Shown one piece after another: positions 34,737 to 44,766 of a DNA stretch of 64,000 bases; position 1 is the stretch's first letter, and each line of letters opens with the position of its first letter. The stretch comes from Pseudomonadales bacterium (GTDB lineage: Bacteria > Pseudomonadota > Gammaproteobacteria > Pseudomonadales > Azotimanducaceae). The notes under the pieces are model-generated. The model was not told the origin of the DNA and searched no databases. It was given only the letters and a program-made list of their open reading frames with translations. The position numbers and the translations under genes were made by a program. The stretch lies in the NCBI GenBank assembly GCA_041395945.1, contig JAWKZN010000003.1, forward strand, positions 1 through 64,000, written 5' to 3'.

Positions 34737-36842
34737 ATGAAGGCCACCGAAGCCAAGTTTCTGGACTTCCTCAAGAAGTCACCGCAGTTCGTCATTCCGA
34801 TCTATCAGCGCACGTACTCATGGACCGAGCGTGAATGCCGTCAGCTGTGGGACGACATCGTCCGCACCGGCAGCAACGATGCCATCTCGGCCCATTTCGT
34901 TGGTTCCATCGTCTACATCGAGAAGGGCCTGTACCAGGTATCTAGTCAGTCACCTCTCCTCGTGATTGATGGCCAGCAGAGACTGACCACGGTCACATTG
35001 ATTCTCGAAGCCTTGGCGCGCCAGCTGGGGGACAGCGAGCCCGTTGACGGCTTCTCGGCCAAGAAATTGCGCAGTTACTACCTGCTGAATCCGTTGGAGG
35101 ATGGAGAACGCGGATTCAAGCTGCTGCTCACACAGACCGACAAGGCGAGTCTGCTGGCCTTGGTTCAGCAGAAGCCACAACCCACCGACCAATCCCTGCG
35201 AGTCACTGAGAACTTCACCTTTTTCGAAGAGCAGGTGAAGAACCTTGGCGCCGACGTTCCCGCCCTGTGCCACGGCCTCGCGAAGCTGGTCGTGGTCGAC
35301 ATCGCGCTCAGTCGAGACCAGGACAATCCTCAGCTCATCTTTGAGAGCATGAACTCGACCGGACGCGAGCTGAGCCAGGCCGACCTGATCCGCAATTTCA
35401 TCCTGATGGGGCTGGAGCCTGCTCACCAGACTCGGCTGTACGAGGATCACTGGCGGCCGATGGAAGTGGGTTTCGGTCAGGAGGGGTACGGCTCCCATTT
35501 CGACAGCTTCATGCGGCACTACTTGACGCTTAAGACGGGAGAAATACCAAACGTTCGAGCGGTATACGAAGCGTTCAAATCTCATGCGCGAACGCCGGAC
35601 ATAGCCGTTGCAGGCCTGGATTCGCTAGTCGCGGATATTCACGCCTTCGCGGGCTATTACTGCGCGATGGCATTGGGCAAAGAAACCGATAAGAAGCTCG
35701 CCGAGGCCTTTCGTGACCTGAGAGAGCTGAAGGTGGACGTCGCCTATCCGTTCTTGCTTGAGCTCTACGACGATTTTGCCTACGGAAGACTCGAGAGCAC
35801 CGACTTCGAGGCTGCCGTCCGGTTGGTCGAGGCATACGTATTCCGCCGCGCGGTGTGCGCAATCCCCACAAACTCCCTGAATAAGACCTTCGCCACTTTC
35901 GGGCGTGCGCTGCAGAAAGACCGGTACCTTGAGAGCGTCCAGGCTCATTTGCTGACGCTCCCCTCCTATCGTCGGTTCCCGGGCGACGAGGAGTTCAAGC
36001 GCGAGTTCGTCGTGCGTGACCTCTACAACTTTCCTCGTCGAAGCTACTGGCTGCGGCGACTCGAAAACCATGGCCGCAAGGAGCGTGTTCCAGTCGACGA
36101 ATACACCATCGAGCATATTCTTCCGCAAAACGAGAATCTGTCTGCGAGGTGGCGGGACGAAATCGGACCCGACTGGCAACGTGTTCAGGAGAGCTGGTTA
36201 CACACGCCCGGCAATCTTACGCTCACTGGCTACAACGCCGAATACAGCGACCGACCCTTTTCGGAAAAGCGTGACATGAAAGGGGGATTCCGGGAGAGCC
36301 CACTAAAACTCAACGAGGGCCTGAGCGGCCTCGACAAGTGGGATGAAGCGGCTATCAAGAACCGCGCTGAACGCCTTGCCGCGGTGGCCACGGGCGTATG
36401 GGCGGTGCCTTCTTTGCAAGCCGAAGTGCTCGAGTTGTACCGTCCGCGCGGCGAGAAAGCAGCGGGCTACACGATCGATGACCATCCGCAGCTCGCGATC
36501 GGTTCGCCCATGCGCGAGCTATTCGAGATCTTTCGTAAGGAAGTTCTGGCGCTCGACCCCTGCGTCTCGGAGGAGTTTCTGAAGCTCTATGTCGCCTACA
36601 AGGCTGAGACTAACTTCGTAGACATAGTGCCCCAGAAAAGTCGCCTCCGCCTATCGCTCAATATGCAGTTTCACGAGCTACATGATCCGAAAGGTCTGGC
36701 CAAGGATGTCACCAATCTGGGTCGTTGGGGCAACGGTGACGTGGAAGTAAGCCTTAGCAAGGCGGACGAGCTGCCCTACATTCTGGGTCTGGTGCGGCAG
36801 GCGTTCGAGAAACAGATGGGGAACGGTGAATCTGAAGGATGA
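34737..36842 (+). CDS. DUF262/DUF1524 GmrSD-like restriction protein with a DUF5655-like tail
   Basis: The product is 701 residues from ATG 34737. The N-terminal DUF262 part shows IPIYQRTYSW (about 20-29) and LVIDGQQRLTTVTLI (about 75-88). The DUF1524 HNH-type nuclease part carries TIEHILPQNENL (about 456) and GNLTLTGYNAEYSDRPFSEKR. The end (about 600-700, FVDIVPQKSRLRLSLNM... GRWGNGDVEVSLS) matches DUF5655. GmrSD enzymes are type IV systems that cut modified phage DNA with NTP help. It overlaps the upstream region of hsdM and so is probably co-transcribed with the type I system. Confidence 0.85.
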   Translation: MKATEAKFLDFLKKSPQFVIPIYQRTYSWTERECRQLWDDIVRTGSNDAISAHFVGSIVYIEKGLYQVSSQSPLLVIDGQQRLTTVTLILEALARQLGDSEPVDGFSAKKLRSYYLLNPLEDGERGFKLLLTQTDKASLLALVQQKPQPTDQSLRVTENFTFFEEQVKNLGADVPALCHGLAKLVVVDIALSRDQDNPQLIFESMNSTGRELSQADLIRNFILMGLEPAHQTRLYEDHWRPMEVGFGQEGYGSHFDSFMRHYLTLKTGEIPNVRAVYEAFKSHARTPDIAVAGLDSLVADIHAFAGYYCAMALGKETDKKLAEAFRDLRELKVDVAYPFLLELYDDFAYGRLESTDFEAAVRLVEAYVFRRAVCAIPTNSLNKTFATFGRALQKDRYLESVQAHLLTLPSYRRFPGDEEFKREFVVRDLYNFPRRSYWLRRLENHGRKERVPVDEYTIEHILPQNENLSARWRDEIGPDWQRVQESWLHTPGNLTLTGYNAEYSDRPFSEKRDMKGGFRESPLKLNEGLSGLDKWDEAAIKNRAERLAAVATGVWAVPSLQAEVLELYRPRGEKAAGYTIDDHPQLAIGSPMRELFEIFRKEVLALDPCVSEEFLKLYVAYKAETNFVDIVPQKSRLRLSLNMQFHELHDPKGLAKDVTNLGRWGNGDVEVSLSKADELPYILGLVRQAFEKQMGNGESEG

Positions 36843-36861
36843 AAACAAACCGGGCATAACA

Positions 36862-38994
36862 ATGAATCAGGTAACCCACAACAGCATCGTCAACTTCATC
36901 TGGGGCATCGCGGATGACGCGTTACGCGATGTGTACGTTCGCGGCAAGTACCGCGACGTGATATTGCCCATGACGGTCATCCGCCGTCTCGACGCGCTGT
37001 TGGAGCCGAGCAAGGAAAAGGTGCTCGGCATGAAAAAGCAGCTCGACGGAGCAGGGATCGCCAACCAGCACGCCGCGCTCTGCCAGGCCTCCGGCGAGGC
37101 ATTTTACAACGTCTCGCCCTTTACCCTGCGCGACCTGAAGAACCGCGCCAAGCAACAGCAGCTCAAGGCCGATTTCGAAGCCTATCTGGACGGTTTTTCG
37201 CCCAACGTCCAGGAGATCCTCGACAAGTTCAAGTTCCGCAACCAGATCCCCACGTTGATCGAGGCCGACATCCTCGGCCACCTGATTGAGAAGTTTCTCG
37301 ACGGCCGCGTCAATCTGAGCCCCAAGCCTGTTCAGGATGTGGACGGCAACGAACTGCTCCCGGCGCTCGACAACCATTCGATGGGCACCATCTTCGAGGA
37401 GCTGATCCGTCGCTTCAACGAGGAGAACAACGAAGAGGCCGGAGAGCACTTCACGCCCCGCGATGTGGTCAAGCTCATGGCCGACCTGATCTTCCTGCCG
37501 GTGGCCGACGACATCGAATCGGGCACCTACCTTGTTTACGACGGGGCCTGCGGCACCGGCGGCATGCTGACCGTGGCTGACGAGCGCCTGGCCGAGCTGG
37601 CCCAGAGCCACGGCAAGGATGTCTCCATCCATCTCTTCGGCCAGGAGGTGCAGCCGGAAACCTACGCCATCTCCAAGGCCGACCTGCTCCTCAAAGGCGA
37701 AGGGGCCGAGGCCGAGAACATGAAGTACGGCTCCACGCTCTCCAGCGATGCCTTCCCGTCGCAGGAATTCGATTTCATGCTCTCAAATCCGCCCTATGGC
37801 AAGAGCTGGAAGACCGATCTTGAGCGCCTGGGCGGTAAGGGAGACATCAAGGACCCTCGTTTTGTCACCCAGCACGGCGGCGACCCGGAATACAAAATGA
37901 TCACCCGTTCCAGTGACGGTCAGCTCATGTTCCTGGTCAACAAGCTCTCCAAGATGAAGCACACCACCAAACTTGGCAGCCGCATCGCCGAAGTCCACAA
38001 CGGCTCGTCACTCTTCACTGGCGACGCCGGCCAGGGCGAGAGCAATATCCGCCGCTGGATCATCGATAACGACTGGCTGGAGGCCATCATCGCTCTGCCG
38101 GAAAACACGTTCTACAACACTGGCATTGCTACCTACATCTGGGTACTGGCCAACCGCAAGAGCGAAGAGCGTCAAGGCAAGGTCCAGCTCATCGATGCCA
38201 CCGAATGGTTCGTGCCGCTGCGCCGCAACCTCGGCAAGAAGAACTGCGAGTTCTCCGAGGAACATATCCGCGCCATCAGTGACCTGGTGGTCAATCCGGT
38301 CGAAACCGAGAAATCCAAGATTTTCCCCAACGAGGCCTTCGGCTACTGGAAGGTGACGGTGGACCGACCAATGCGCCTCGCCGTTGACCTGAGCCCGGCC
38401 CGGCTGGAACGGTTCGAGCGGGCCTGTGCCAAGGCCAAGGAAGAGCCGCTGGCCAACCTGGCCCACCGCGTGGCCGAGACCCTAGGAGCCGGTCCACACC
38501 TGGATTTCAACGCCTTCATGGACGCCTGCGATACCGATGCCGACAAGCACGGTGTCAAGTTCACCGCCAAGCGCAAGAAACTGCTGCAGGGCGAACTTTG
38601 CGACACCAGCGAGGACGCCGCTCCGGTGCTGAAGAAGGTTCACAAGCCGGGCAAGGCCATGCCCGATCCCATCCATGGCTTGTTCGACGCCGAGGTGGGC
38701 GGCAAACACTGCGTGGTTGAATACGAGCCGGATACCGCCCTGCGCGACAGCGAGCAGGTGCCGCTGCTGGAAGAAGGCGGCATCGAAGCGTTCTTCCGGC
38801 GTGAGGTGCTGCCCTACACCCCGGATGCCTGGATCGATCCAGGCAAGACGCTGGTGGGCTACGAGATCTCCTTCACCCGTCATTTCTACCGGCCCGCGCC
38901 CATGCGCACCCTCGATGAGATCAAGGCCGATATCTACGCCTTGGAGCAGGAGACCGAAGGCCTTCTGGAACAGATTGTCGGGGAGGCTGGGTAA
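36862..38994 (+). CDS. hsdM: Type I restriction-modification N6-adenine methyltransferase
   Basis: This 710-residue HsdM has an N-terminal helical domain (about 1-190) and a Rossmann-fold methylase with motif I DGACGTGGMLTVADE (about 226) and catalytic motif IV NPPYGKSW (about 309). ATG 36862 is chosen because MNQVTHNSIVNFIWGIADDALR is the usual HsdM beginning; GTG 36826 is in frame. The C-terminal part (about 480-710) is longer than in classical HsdM and ends in EQETEGLLEQIVGEAG, a helix for contact with HsdS. The stop overlaps hsdS. Confidence 0.93.
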   Translation: MNQVTHNSIVNFIWGIADDALRDVYVRGKYRDVILPMTVIRRLDALLEPSKEKVLGMKKQLDGAGIANQHAALCQASGEAFYNVSPFTLRDLKNRAKQQQLKADFEAYLDGFSPNVQEILDKFKFRNQIPTLIEADILGHLIEKFLDGRVNLSPKPVQDVDGNELLPALDNHSMGTIFEELIRRFNEENNEEAGEHFTPRDVVKLMADLIFLPVADDIESGTYLVYDGACGTGGMLTVADERLAELAQSHGKDVSIHLFGQEVQPETYAISKADLLLKGEGAEAENMKYGSTLSSDAFPSQEFDFMLSNPPYGKSWKTDLERLGGKGDIKDPRFVTQHGGDPEYKMITRSSDGQLMFLVNKLSKMKHTTKLGSRIAEVHNGSSLFTGDAGQGESNIRRWIIDNDWLEAIIALPENTFYNTGIATYIWVLANRKSEERQGKVQLIDATEWFVPLRRNLGKKNCEFSEEHIRAISDLVVNPVETEKSKIFPNEAFGYWKVTVDRPMRLAVDLSPARLERFERACAKAKEEPLANLAHRVAETLGAGPHLDFNAFMDACDTDADKHGVKFTAKRKKLLQGELCDTSEDAAPVLKKVHKPGKAMPDPIHGLFDAEVGGKHCVVEYEPDTALRDSEQVPLLEEGGIEAFFRREVLPYTPDAWIDPGKTLVGYEISFTRHFYRPAPMRTLDEIKADIYALEQETEGLLEQIVGEAG

Positions 38995-40415
38995 TGAAGC
39001 TGGCCTCCTATCCAGAATATAAGGACGCTGGAGTGAGCTGGGTCGGGAGCATTCCCGCACATTGGCCTGAGAAGCGGGCAAAGTATTACTTCAAAGAGAT
39101 TGATGATCGCTCCCAGGCAGGTGATGAAGAAATGCTCTCTGTGTCGCACATCACGGGAGTGACTCCCCGCAGCCAGAAGAACGTGACCATGTTCAAGGCC
39201 GAGTCGAATGTCGGTCAGAAACGTTGCCAACCCGGCGATCTGATCATCAATACGATGTGGGCCTGGATGTCTGCATTGGGCGTCTCGAACCATGCCGGAA
39301 TTGTGAGTCCCGCCTATGGCGTTTACCGACCAAGAAGCAACCAGGATTACGATTACTACTATCTCGACAGCCTGTTGCGGATTGAAGGATATCGGTCGGA
39401 ATACATTTGCCGGTCAACGGGCATCCGCTCTTCCCGGCTCAGGCTCTATCCCGATAAATTTCTGAGCATGCCGGTGGTCTGCCCTCCGCAGGAAGAGCAG
39501 CAAACCATCGCACGATTCCTGAAGGCGCAAGACCGCTTGTTCCGAAAATTTATCCGCAACAAGCGGCGGTTCATTGAACTGCTCAAGGAACAGAAGCAGA
39601 ACGTCATCAACCAGGCCGTGACCCGGGGGCTTGATCCCAAGGTCAAGTTCAAGCCCAGCGGCGTGGAATGGATCGGAGATATTCCGGAGCATTGGGACGC
39701 AAGACGGCTCCGCACGCTGGCGGCGGTCAGGGCAAGTGGCGTCGACAAGAACACGAACGAGGACGAAGTCCCGGTCATGCTCTGCAACTACGTGGATGTT
39801 TACAAGAACGACCGCATCACCGCTGCCATCGATTTCATGAAAGCCACGGCCACGCCTGAAGAAATTCGCGCTTTTGAGCTTAAAGCGGGTGACGTGATCA
39901 TCACCAAGGATTCCGAAAGTTGGGACGACATCGCCATTCCTACCTTCGTTCCCGAGGCACTTCCGGGCGTCGTTTGCGCCTATCACTTGGCCTTGATCAG
40001 ACCGTTCTCAGGTGAAATCGAAGGCGAGTTTCTGTTTAGGGCATTCTCATCCGACCCGGTGGCAGACCAGTTCCGGATTGCCGCCACCGGCGTGACTCGC
40101 TTTGGCTTGGCGCAAGGTGCAATCAAGGGGGCGTTCTTCCCGCTCCCGCCGTTGGAGGAACAGCGGGCGATTATCGCTCACATCAATGAGAAGTGCGCCG
40201 AGATCAGCCAGGCGATTTCAAGGGCCGAGCGTGAGATCGAGCTGATGCGCGAATACCGCATCCGGCTGATTTCCGATGTCGTCACCGGTCAGGTAGATGT
40301 ACGCGGCATCGAGGTGCCGGAGGTCGCCGAGGAAGAGCTGCTGGCGTTGGAAGAGGACACCGCCGAATTGGATGACGTACTCGATGACGAGGGGGACGTG
40401 GATGAAGCCGACTGA
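38994..40415 (+). CDS. hsdS: Type I restriction-modification specificity subunit
   Basis: A 473-residue HsdS with two target-recognition halves, each opened by the same signature: GVSWVGSIPAHWPEKRAKYYF (about 13-33) and GVEWIGDIPEHW (about 221-233). Conserved helices follow each (PPQEEQQTIARFL and PPLEEQRAIIAHI). The two halves read different half-sites, so a bipartite target is expected; the motif cannot be read off. The acidic tail (VAEEELLALEEDTAELDDVLDDEGDVDEAD) is noteworthy. ATG 38994 overlaps the hsdM stop. Confidence 0.93.
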   Translation: MKLASYPEYKDAGVSWVGSIPAHWPEKRAKYYFKEIDDRSQAGDEEMLSVSHITGVTPRSQKNVTMFKAESNVGQKRCQPGDLIINTMWAWMSALGVSNHAGIVSPAYGVYRPRSNQDYDYYYLDSLLRIEGYRSEYICRSTGIRSSRLRLYPDKFLSMPVVCPPQEEQQTIARFLKAQDRLFRKFIRNKRRFIELLKEQKQNVINQAVTRGLDPKVKFKPSGVEWIGDIPEHWDARRLRTLAAVRASGVDKNTNEDEVPVMLCNYVDVYKNDRITAAIDFMKATATPEEIRAFELKAGDVIITKDSESWDDIAIPTFVPEALPGVVCAYHLALIRPFSGEIEGEFLFRAFSSDPVADQFRIAATGVTRFGLAQGAIKGAFFPLPPLEEQRAIIAHINEKCAEISQAISRAEREIELMREYRIRLISDVVTGQVDVRGIEVPEVAEEELLALEEDTAELDDVLDDEGDVDEAD

Positions 40416-43350
40416 CACCAGCGAAGAGGGACTGGAATCGATCATCGTCGCGTCCCTCGTGGAGAATGCCGGATATGTTCAGGGCGACCCGCAGGACTAC
40501 GACCGGGAACACGCCGTCGACCTGGCCAAGCTGTTGCAATTTCTCGTCGCCACCGAGCCCGATGGCTATAAGGCTCTCGGCATCGACGAAGAAGGCCCCA
40601 AGCGTACCCAGTTTCTGCACCGCCTGCAGGGCGAGATCGCCAAGCGCGGCGTGGTCGACGTGCTGCGCGGCGGCATCAAGCACGGCCCCGCCCATGTGGA
40701 CCTTTTCTACGGCACGCCGACGCCGGGCAACGTGAAGGCGGCGGAACGATTCGCGGCCAACTTCTTCAGCGTCACCCGCCAGCTCCGCTACAGCCGCAAC
40801 GAGACCGCGCTCTCCCTCGACATGGCTGTGTTCATCAACGGCCTGCCCATCGCCACCTTCGAACTCAAGAACAAGCTCACCAAACAGACGGTTCTCGATG
40901 CCGTTCAACAGTACCAGCGCGACCGCGACCCGAAGGAGCTGCTGTTCCAGTTCGGCCGCTGCGCCGTCCACTTTGCCGTGGACGATCACGAGGTGCGTTT
41001 CTGTACCCACCTCAAGGGCAAGGGCTCGTGGTTTCTGCCCTTCAACAAGGGCTACAACGACGGCGCGGGCAATCCGCCGAACCCTCATGGGCTTGCCACC
41101 GACTACCTGTGGAAGGAGACCCTCTCCAAGGAGGGGTTGACCGATATCCTGGAAAACTACGCCCAGGTGGTGGAGGAAAAGGACGAGAAGACCGGCAAAA
41201 AGAGGTACAAGCAGATCTTCCCCCGCTACCACCAGTTGAAGGTGGTGCGCATGCTGCTGGCCAATGCCGCTGAGGGCGGCGTCGGCAGGCGCTACCTGAT
41301 CCAGCACTCGGCGGGCAGCGGCAAGAGCAACTCCATCGCCTGGCTGGCGCACCAGCTTGTGGGGCTGGAGCACGAGAGCGAGGCGTTGTTCGACTCGGTG
41401 ATCGTGGTCACCGACCGGCGGGAACTCGACAAGCAGATCCGCGACACCATCAAGCAGTTCGCCCAGGTCTCCGCCACCGTCGGCCATGCTGAACACTCGG
41501 GCGATTTGAGGAAATTCCTCAGGGGCGGGAAGAAGATCATCATCACCACGGTGCAGAAATTCCCGTTCATCCTCGATGAGATTGGTGATGAACACCGCCA
41601 GAGCAAGTTCGCCATCATCATCGACGAGGCCCACTCCAGCCAAGGCGGCAAGACAACCGCCGCCATGAACCGCGTACTGGAGGAGCATCCCGAGTACGAT
41701 GATGAAGAGGAAACGCTCGAGGACAAGATCAATAAGATCATAGAAGGCCGGAAGATGGTGGCTAACGCCAGCTACTTCGCCTTCACCGCGACTCCCAAGA
41801 ATAAGACCCTGGAGATCTTCGGCGAGCCGGACCCGCAGCCCGACGGTACCGTCAAGCACCACCCGTTCCACAGTTACACCATGAAGCAGGCCATCCAGGA
41901 GGGCTTCATCCTCGATGTGCTGAAGAACTACACCCCGGTGGAGAGCTACTACCGTCTCGCCAAGACGGTGGAGGACGACCCGCTCTTCGACGCCAACAAG
42001 GCCCAGAAAAAGCTGCGCCGCTACGTGGAGTCCCACGAGCACGCCATCCGCGAGAAGGCGGAGATCATGGTGGACCACTTCCACGCCCAGGTGATCGGCC
42101 ATCGCAAGATCGGCGGCCAGGCCCGGGCGATGGTCATCACCAACGGCATCAAGCGGGCCATCCAGTATTTCCACGCCTTCAAGGATTACCTCAAGGAGCG
42201 CAAGAGCCCTTACGAACCCATCGTGGCCTTTTCCGGGGAGCACGAGTACGGCGGTAAGAAAGTAACCGAAGCGACACTGAACGGTTTTCCCAGTAGCCAG
42301 ATTCCGGACAAGGTGCAGCAGGACCCGTACCGCTTCCTGATCGTCGCGGACAAGTACCAGACCGGCTATGACGAACCGCTGCTGCACACCATGTACGTGG
42401 ACAAGGCGCTTTCCGGCATCAAGGCGGTTCAGACGCTCTCGCGCCTCAATCGCGCGCACCCGCAGAAGCACGACACTTTTGTGCTCGATTTCTACAACGA
42501 CTCGGAGACCATCCAGAAGTCATTCGAGCCCTATTACCGCACCACCATCCTCAGTGACGAGACCGACCCCAACAAGCTGCACGATCTGAAGTCGGATCTG
42601 GACGGCTATCAGATTTATTCGCAGGCACAAATCGACGATATGGTAGAGCTCTATCTGAACGGCGCGGATCGCGACAAGCTCGACCCGATCCTGGACGCCT
42701 GCGTGGCCACCTACAACGCCGATCTCGATGAAGACGGCCAGGTGGATTTCAAGGGCAAGGCCAAGGCTTTTGCGCGCACCTACGGATTTCTGGCCTCGAT
42801 CCTGGCGTACTCGAATGCCGACTGGGAAAAGCTGTCGATCTTCCTGAACTTCCTGATTCCAAAGCTCCCCGCGCCCAAGGAGGAGGATCTCTCACGAGGC
42901 ATCCTAGAGGCCATCGACATGGACAGCTACCGTGTCGAGGTCAAAACCAGCCTGAAGATCGGCCTTCCGGATCAGGATGCCGAAGTCGGTCCCGTGCCCA
43001 CCAGTGGCGGCGGACGCAAGCCGGAACCGGAGCTGGACCAACTTAGCAACATCATCAAGGCGTTCAACGACCAGTTCGGCAATATCGATTGGAAGGATGC
43101 TGACAAGATCCGCAAGGTCATCGCTGAGGAGATCCCGGCCAAGGTAGCGGCGGATGCCGCCTATCAGAACGCCATGAAGAACAACGACAAAAAGACCGCC
43201 CGGATCGAGCACGACGCCGCGCTGCAACGCGTGATGATCGACCTCTTGTCCGACCACACGGAGCTGTTCAAGCAGTTCAGCGACAACCCGTCATTCAAGA
43301 AATGGCTAGGCGACACCATCTTCGGCGTGACCTATCAGGAAGCATCATGA
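40402..43350 (+). CDS. hsdR: Type I restriction-modification endonuclease/translocase
   Basis: From ATG 40402, overlapping the end of hsdS by 14 bases, the protein is 982 residues. It has the PD-(D/E)xK nuclease core LDMAVFINGLPIATFELKN (about 140-160), the P-loop HSAGSGKSNSIAWLAHQL (about 303), DEAH box IIIDEAHSSQGG (about 406), motif III FAFTATPKNKT, and a C-terminal helical domain that docks to HsdM. It pulls unmodified DNA and cuts it at a distance. All key residues are present, so the system looks active. Confidence 0.94.
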   Translation: MKPTDTSEEGLESIIVASLVENAGYVQGDPQDYDREHAVDLAKLLQFLVATEPDGYKALGIDEEGPKRTQFLHRLQGEIAKRGVVDVLRGGIKHGPAHVDLFYGTPTPGNVKAAERFAANFFSVTRQLRYSRNETALSLDMAVFINGLPIATFELKNKLTKQTVLDAVQQYQRDRDPKELLFQFGRCAVHFAVDDHEVRFCTHLKGKGSWFLPFNKGYNDGAGNPPNPHGLATDYLWKETLSKEGLTDILENYAQVVEEKDEKTGKKRYKQIFPRYHQLKVVRMLLANAAEGGVGRRYLIQHSAGSGKSNSIAWLAHQLVGLEHESEALFDSVIVVTDRRELDKQIRDTIKQFAQVSATVGHAEHSGDLRKFLRGGKKIIITTVQKFPFILDEIGDEHRQSKFAIIIDEAHSSQGGKTTAAMNRVLEEHPEYDDEEETLEDKINKIIEGRKMVANASYFAFTATPKNKTLEIFGEPDPQPDGTVKHHPFHSYTMKQAIQEGFILDVLKNYTPVESYYRLAKTVEDDPLFDANKAQKKLRRYVESHEHAIREKAEIMVDHFHAQVIGHRKIGGQARAMVITNGIKRAIQYFHAFKDYLKERKSPYEPIVAFSGEHEYGGKKVTEATLNGFPSSQIPDKVQQDPYRFLIVADKYQTGYDEPLLHTMYVDKALSGIKAVQTLSRLNRAHPQKHDTFVLDFYNDSETIQKSFEPYYRTTILSDETDPNKLHDLKSDLDGYQIYSQAQIDDMVELYLNGADRDKLDPILDACVATYNADLDEDGQVDFKGKAKAFARTYGFLASILAYSNADWEKLSIFLNFLIPKLPAPKEEDLSRGILEAIDMDSYRVEVKTSLKIGLPDQDAEVGPVPTSGGGRKPEPELDQLSNIIKAFNDQFGNIDWKDADKIRKVIAEEIPAKVAADAAYQNAMKNNDKKTARIEHDAALQRVMIDLLSDHTELFKQFSDNPSFKKWLGDTIFGVTYQEAS

Positions 43351-43485
43351 CCGGTGTTAAGCGTATTTATCGATTGATCATGCTGCAGGTCAGAACGGAT
43401 AAGGCGCAGCTTGAAGCCACTGCTGACGATATTCCGATCATCGGGCAGCCTAGGAAGGGCGTCGAAGAAGAGTGGGGAAGAGGAG

Positions 43486-44766
43486 ATGGCTGACCTAGAA
43501 GAGCAAGACACTCGAGGTCGGACCTTTAGTTTCATCCGTGGCGCCGAGAGTGGCGTCGTGGAATACGAATGGCCAGATGGTGCTGACAAGGTTCGACACG
43601 CGCTCGGTGAATCGCTGAACGCGAGAAATGTAGCATTTCTGTTAGGAGCTGGTTGCTCGTCGTCATGGGTCGACGGCCAGGAAGTCGGTGTTCCGACTAT
43701 GGCACCCCTTGCTGAGGAATTCACGAAGAAGAGGGATGCTGACGACCCGTCATTCCCGACAGCTGCTGAACGCGAACTGCTCCTGAATGAGTTCGGAATC
43801 GATATCAGCGCCGACGATTTTGCGCGTAATCTGGAGCGACTGATGGAAGTCCTGTTCAGCCTACGCTTCATCCTCATACGCAGCGCGCTTGAGGGGGCCA
43901 GTAATTGGCTTTTGGTCATCAACTCAATCATTCACAAGGTCCACAAGTTCCTCTGGACAAAGTGCACGGCAGGGGCATTCGCAACCGGCGACGGCACTGT
44001 CATGCGTCTGTATGAGTCGTTCTACCGCAAGCTTGTCCTCCGGGATCGGTCTCTCCCACGGCCTTGGGTGTTCACGACGAATTATGATCTATTCAATGAG
44101 ACGGCCATGGACCGGCTTGGCTTGCCGTATGCAAATGGCTTTTCCGGCGTTGTGGAACGCCGCTTCAATCCTGCGACGTTTCGCTACGCTCTAGCTGAGC
44201 AGCTCGATGTGACAAGCCGAAAATGGTCCGCAGTCGACGGGTTCGTATATCTTTGCAAGCTTCACGGGTCTATCAGTTGGATCGAGGACGATCATGGACT
44301 TTTTCCGATTCGAGAGACGGTGACGTCCCAAGACCCCGGGAAGGTGATGATCTATCCGACTCCTGCAAAGCAGAACTCTGCACTGGGATCGCCCTATGCT
44401 GACCTATTCCGTGAATTTCAGTCGCGCATCGTACGTGAGCAAAGCGTGCTCTTCACGATGGGCTACGCATTCGGCGACGAGCACATAAACAATATTATCT
44501 ATCAGGCGTTGACAATCCCAACCTTCAGGCTCGTGATATTTGCAGACCCTATGCTTCAGGGTGAGATCACTAAACTTCGTGATCTTGACGATCCTCGGAT
44601 TTGGATCATCGGAGGGGAAGGGCCAGACGAGGGCCGCAGAGCGCACTATTTCGATACGGTCGTAGAAGAGTTCATGCCGCAACGACCGAGCGAACGAATC
44701 GACGACGCCGTGAAGAAGGTCCTGGAAGCAATGTCGCCGAATGCGGGGGCGACGGATGAGCCGTGA
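43486..44766 (+). CDS. SIR2-domain NADase of a SIR2-HerA anti-phage system
   Basis: The 426-residue product starts at ATG 43486 behind GAAGAGGAG. The SIR2 fold shows the NAD loop VAFLLGAGCSSSW (about 50), TTNYDLFNETAMDRLG with catalytic Asn (about 200) and KLHGSISW with catalytic His (about 259). In known SIR2-HerA (Nezha) pairs such proteins hydrolyse NAD+ or degrade DNA when phage infection is sensed, and they form a complex with HerA. The following herA-like gene overlaps its end. The C-terminal part has a fold seen in SIR2 defence proteins. Base composition looks more AT-rich than the ICE backbone. Confidence 0.9.
   Translation: MADLEEQDTRGRTFSFIRGAESGVVEYEWPDGADKVRHALGESLNARNVAFLLGAGCSSSWVDGQEVGVPTMAPLAEEFTKKRDADDPSFPTAAERELLLNEFGIDISADDFARNLERLMEVLFSLRFILIRSALEGASNWLLVINSIIHKVHKFLWTKCTAGAFATGDGTVMRLYESFYRKLVLRDRSLPRPWVFTTNYDLFNETAMDRLGLPYANGFSGVVERRFNPATFRYALAEQLDVTSRKWSAVDGFVYLCKLHGSISWIEDDHGLFPIRETVTSQDPGKVMIYPTPAKQNSALGSPYADLFREFQSRIVREQSVLFTMGYAFGDEHINNIIYQALTIPTFRLVIFADPMLQGEITKLRDLDDPRIWIIGGEGPDEGRRAHYFDTVVEEFMPQRPSERIDDAVKKVLEAMSPNAGATDEP

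Noticed and set aside
40282..42471. Long open frame on the minus strand (729 codons)
   Set aside because: It is the antisense shadow of hsdR and has only Leu/Val/Gly-rich low-information sequence.
43347..43493. 48-codon frame between hsdR and the SIR2 gene
   Set aside because: Its ATG overlaps the hsdR stop, but the sequence has no family character and it runs into the SIR2 start; too weak to call a gene.
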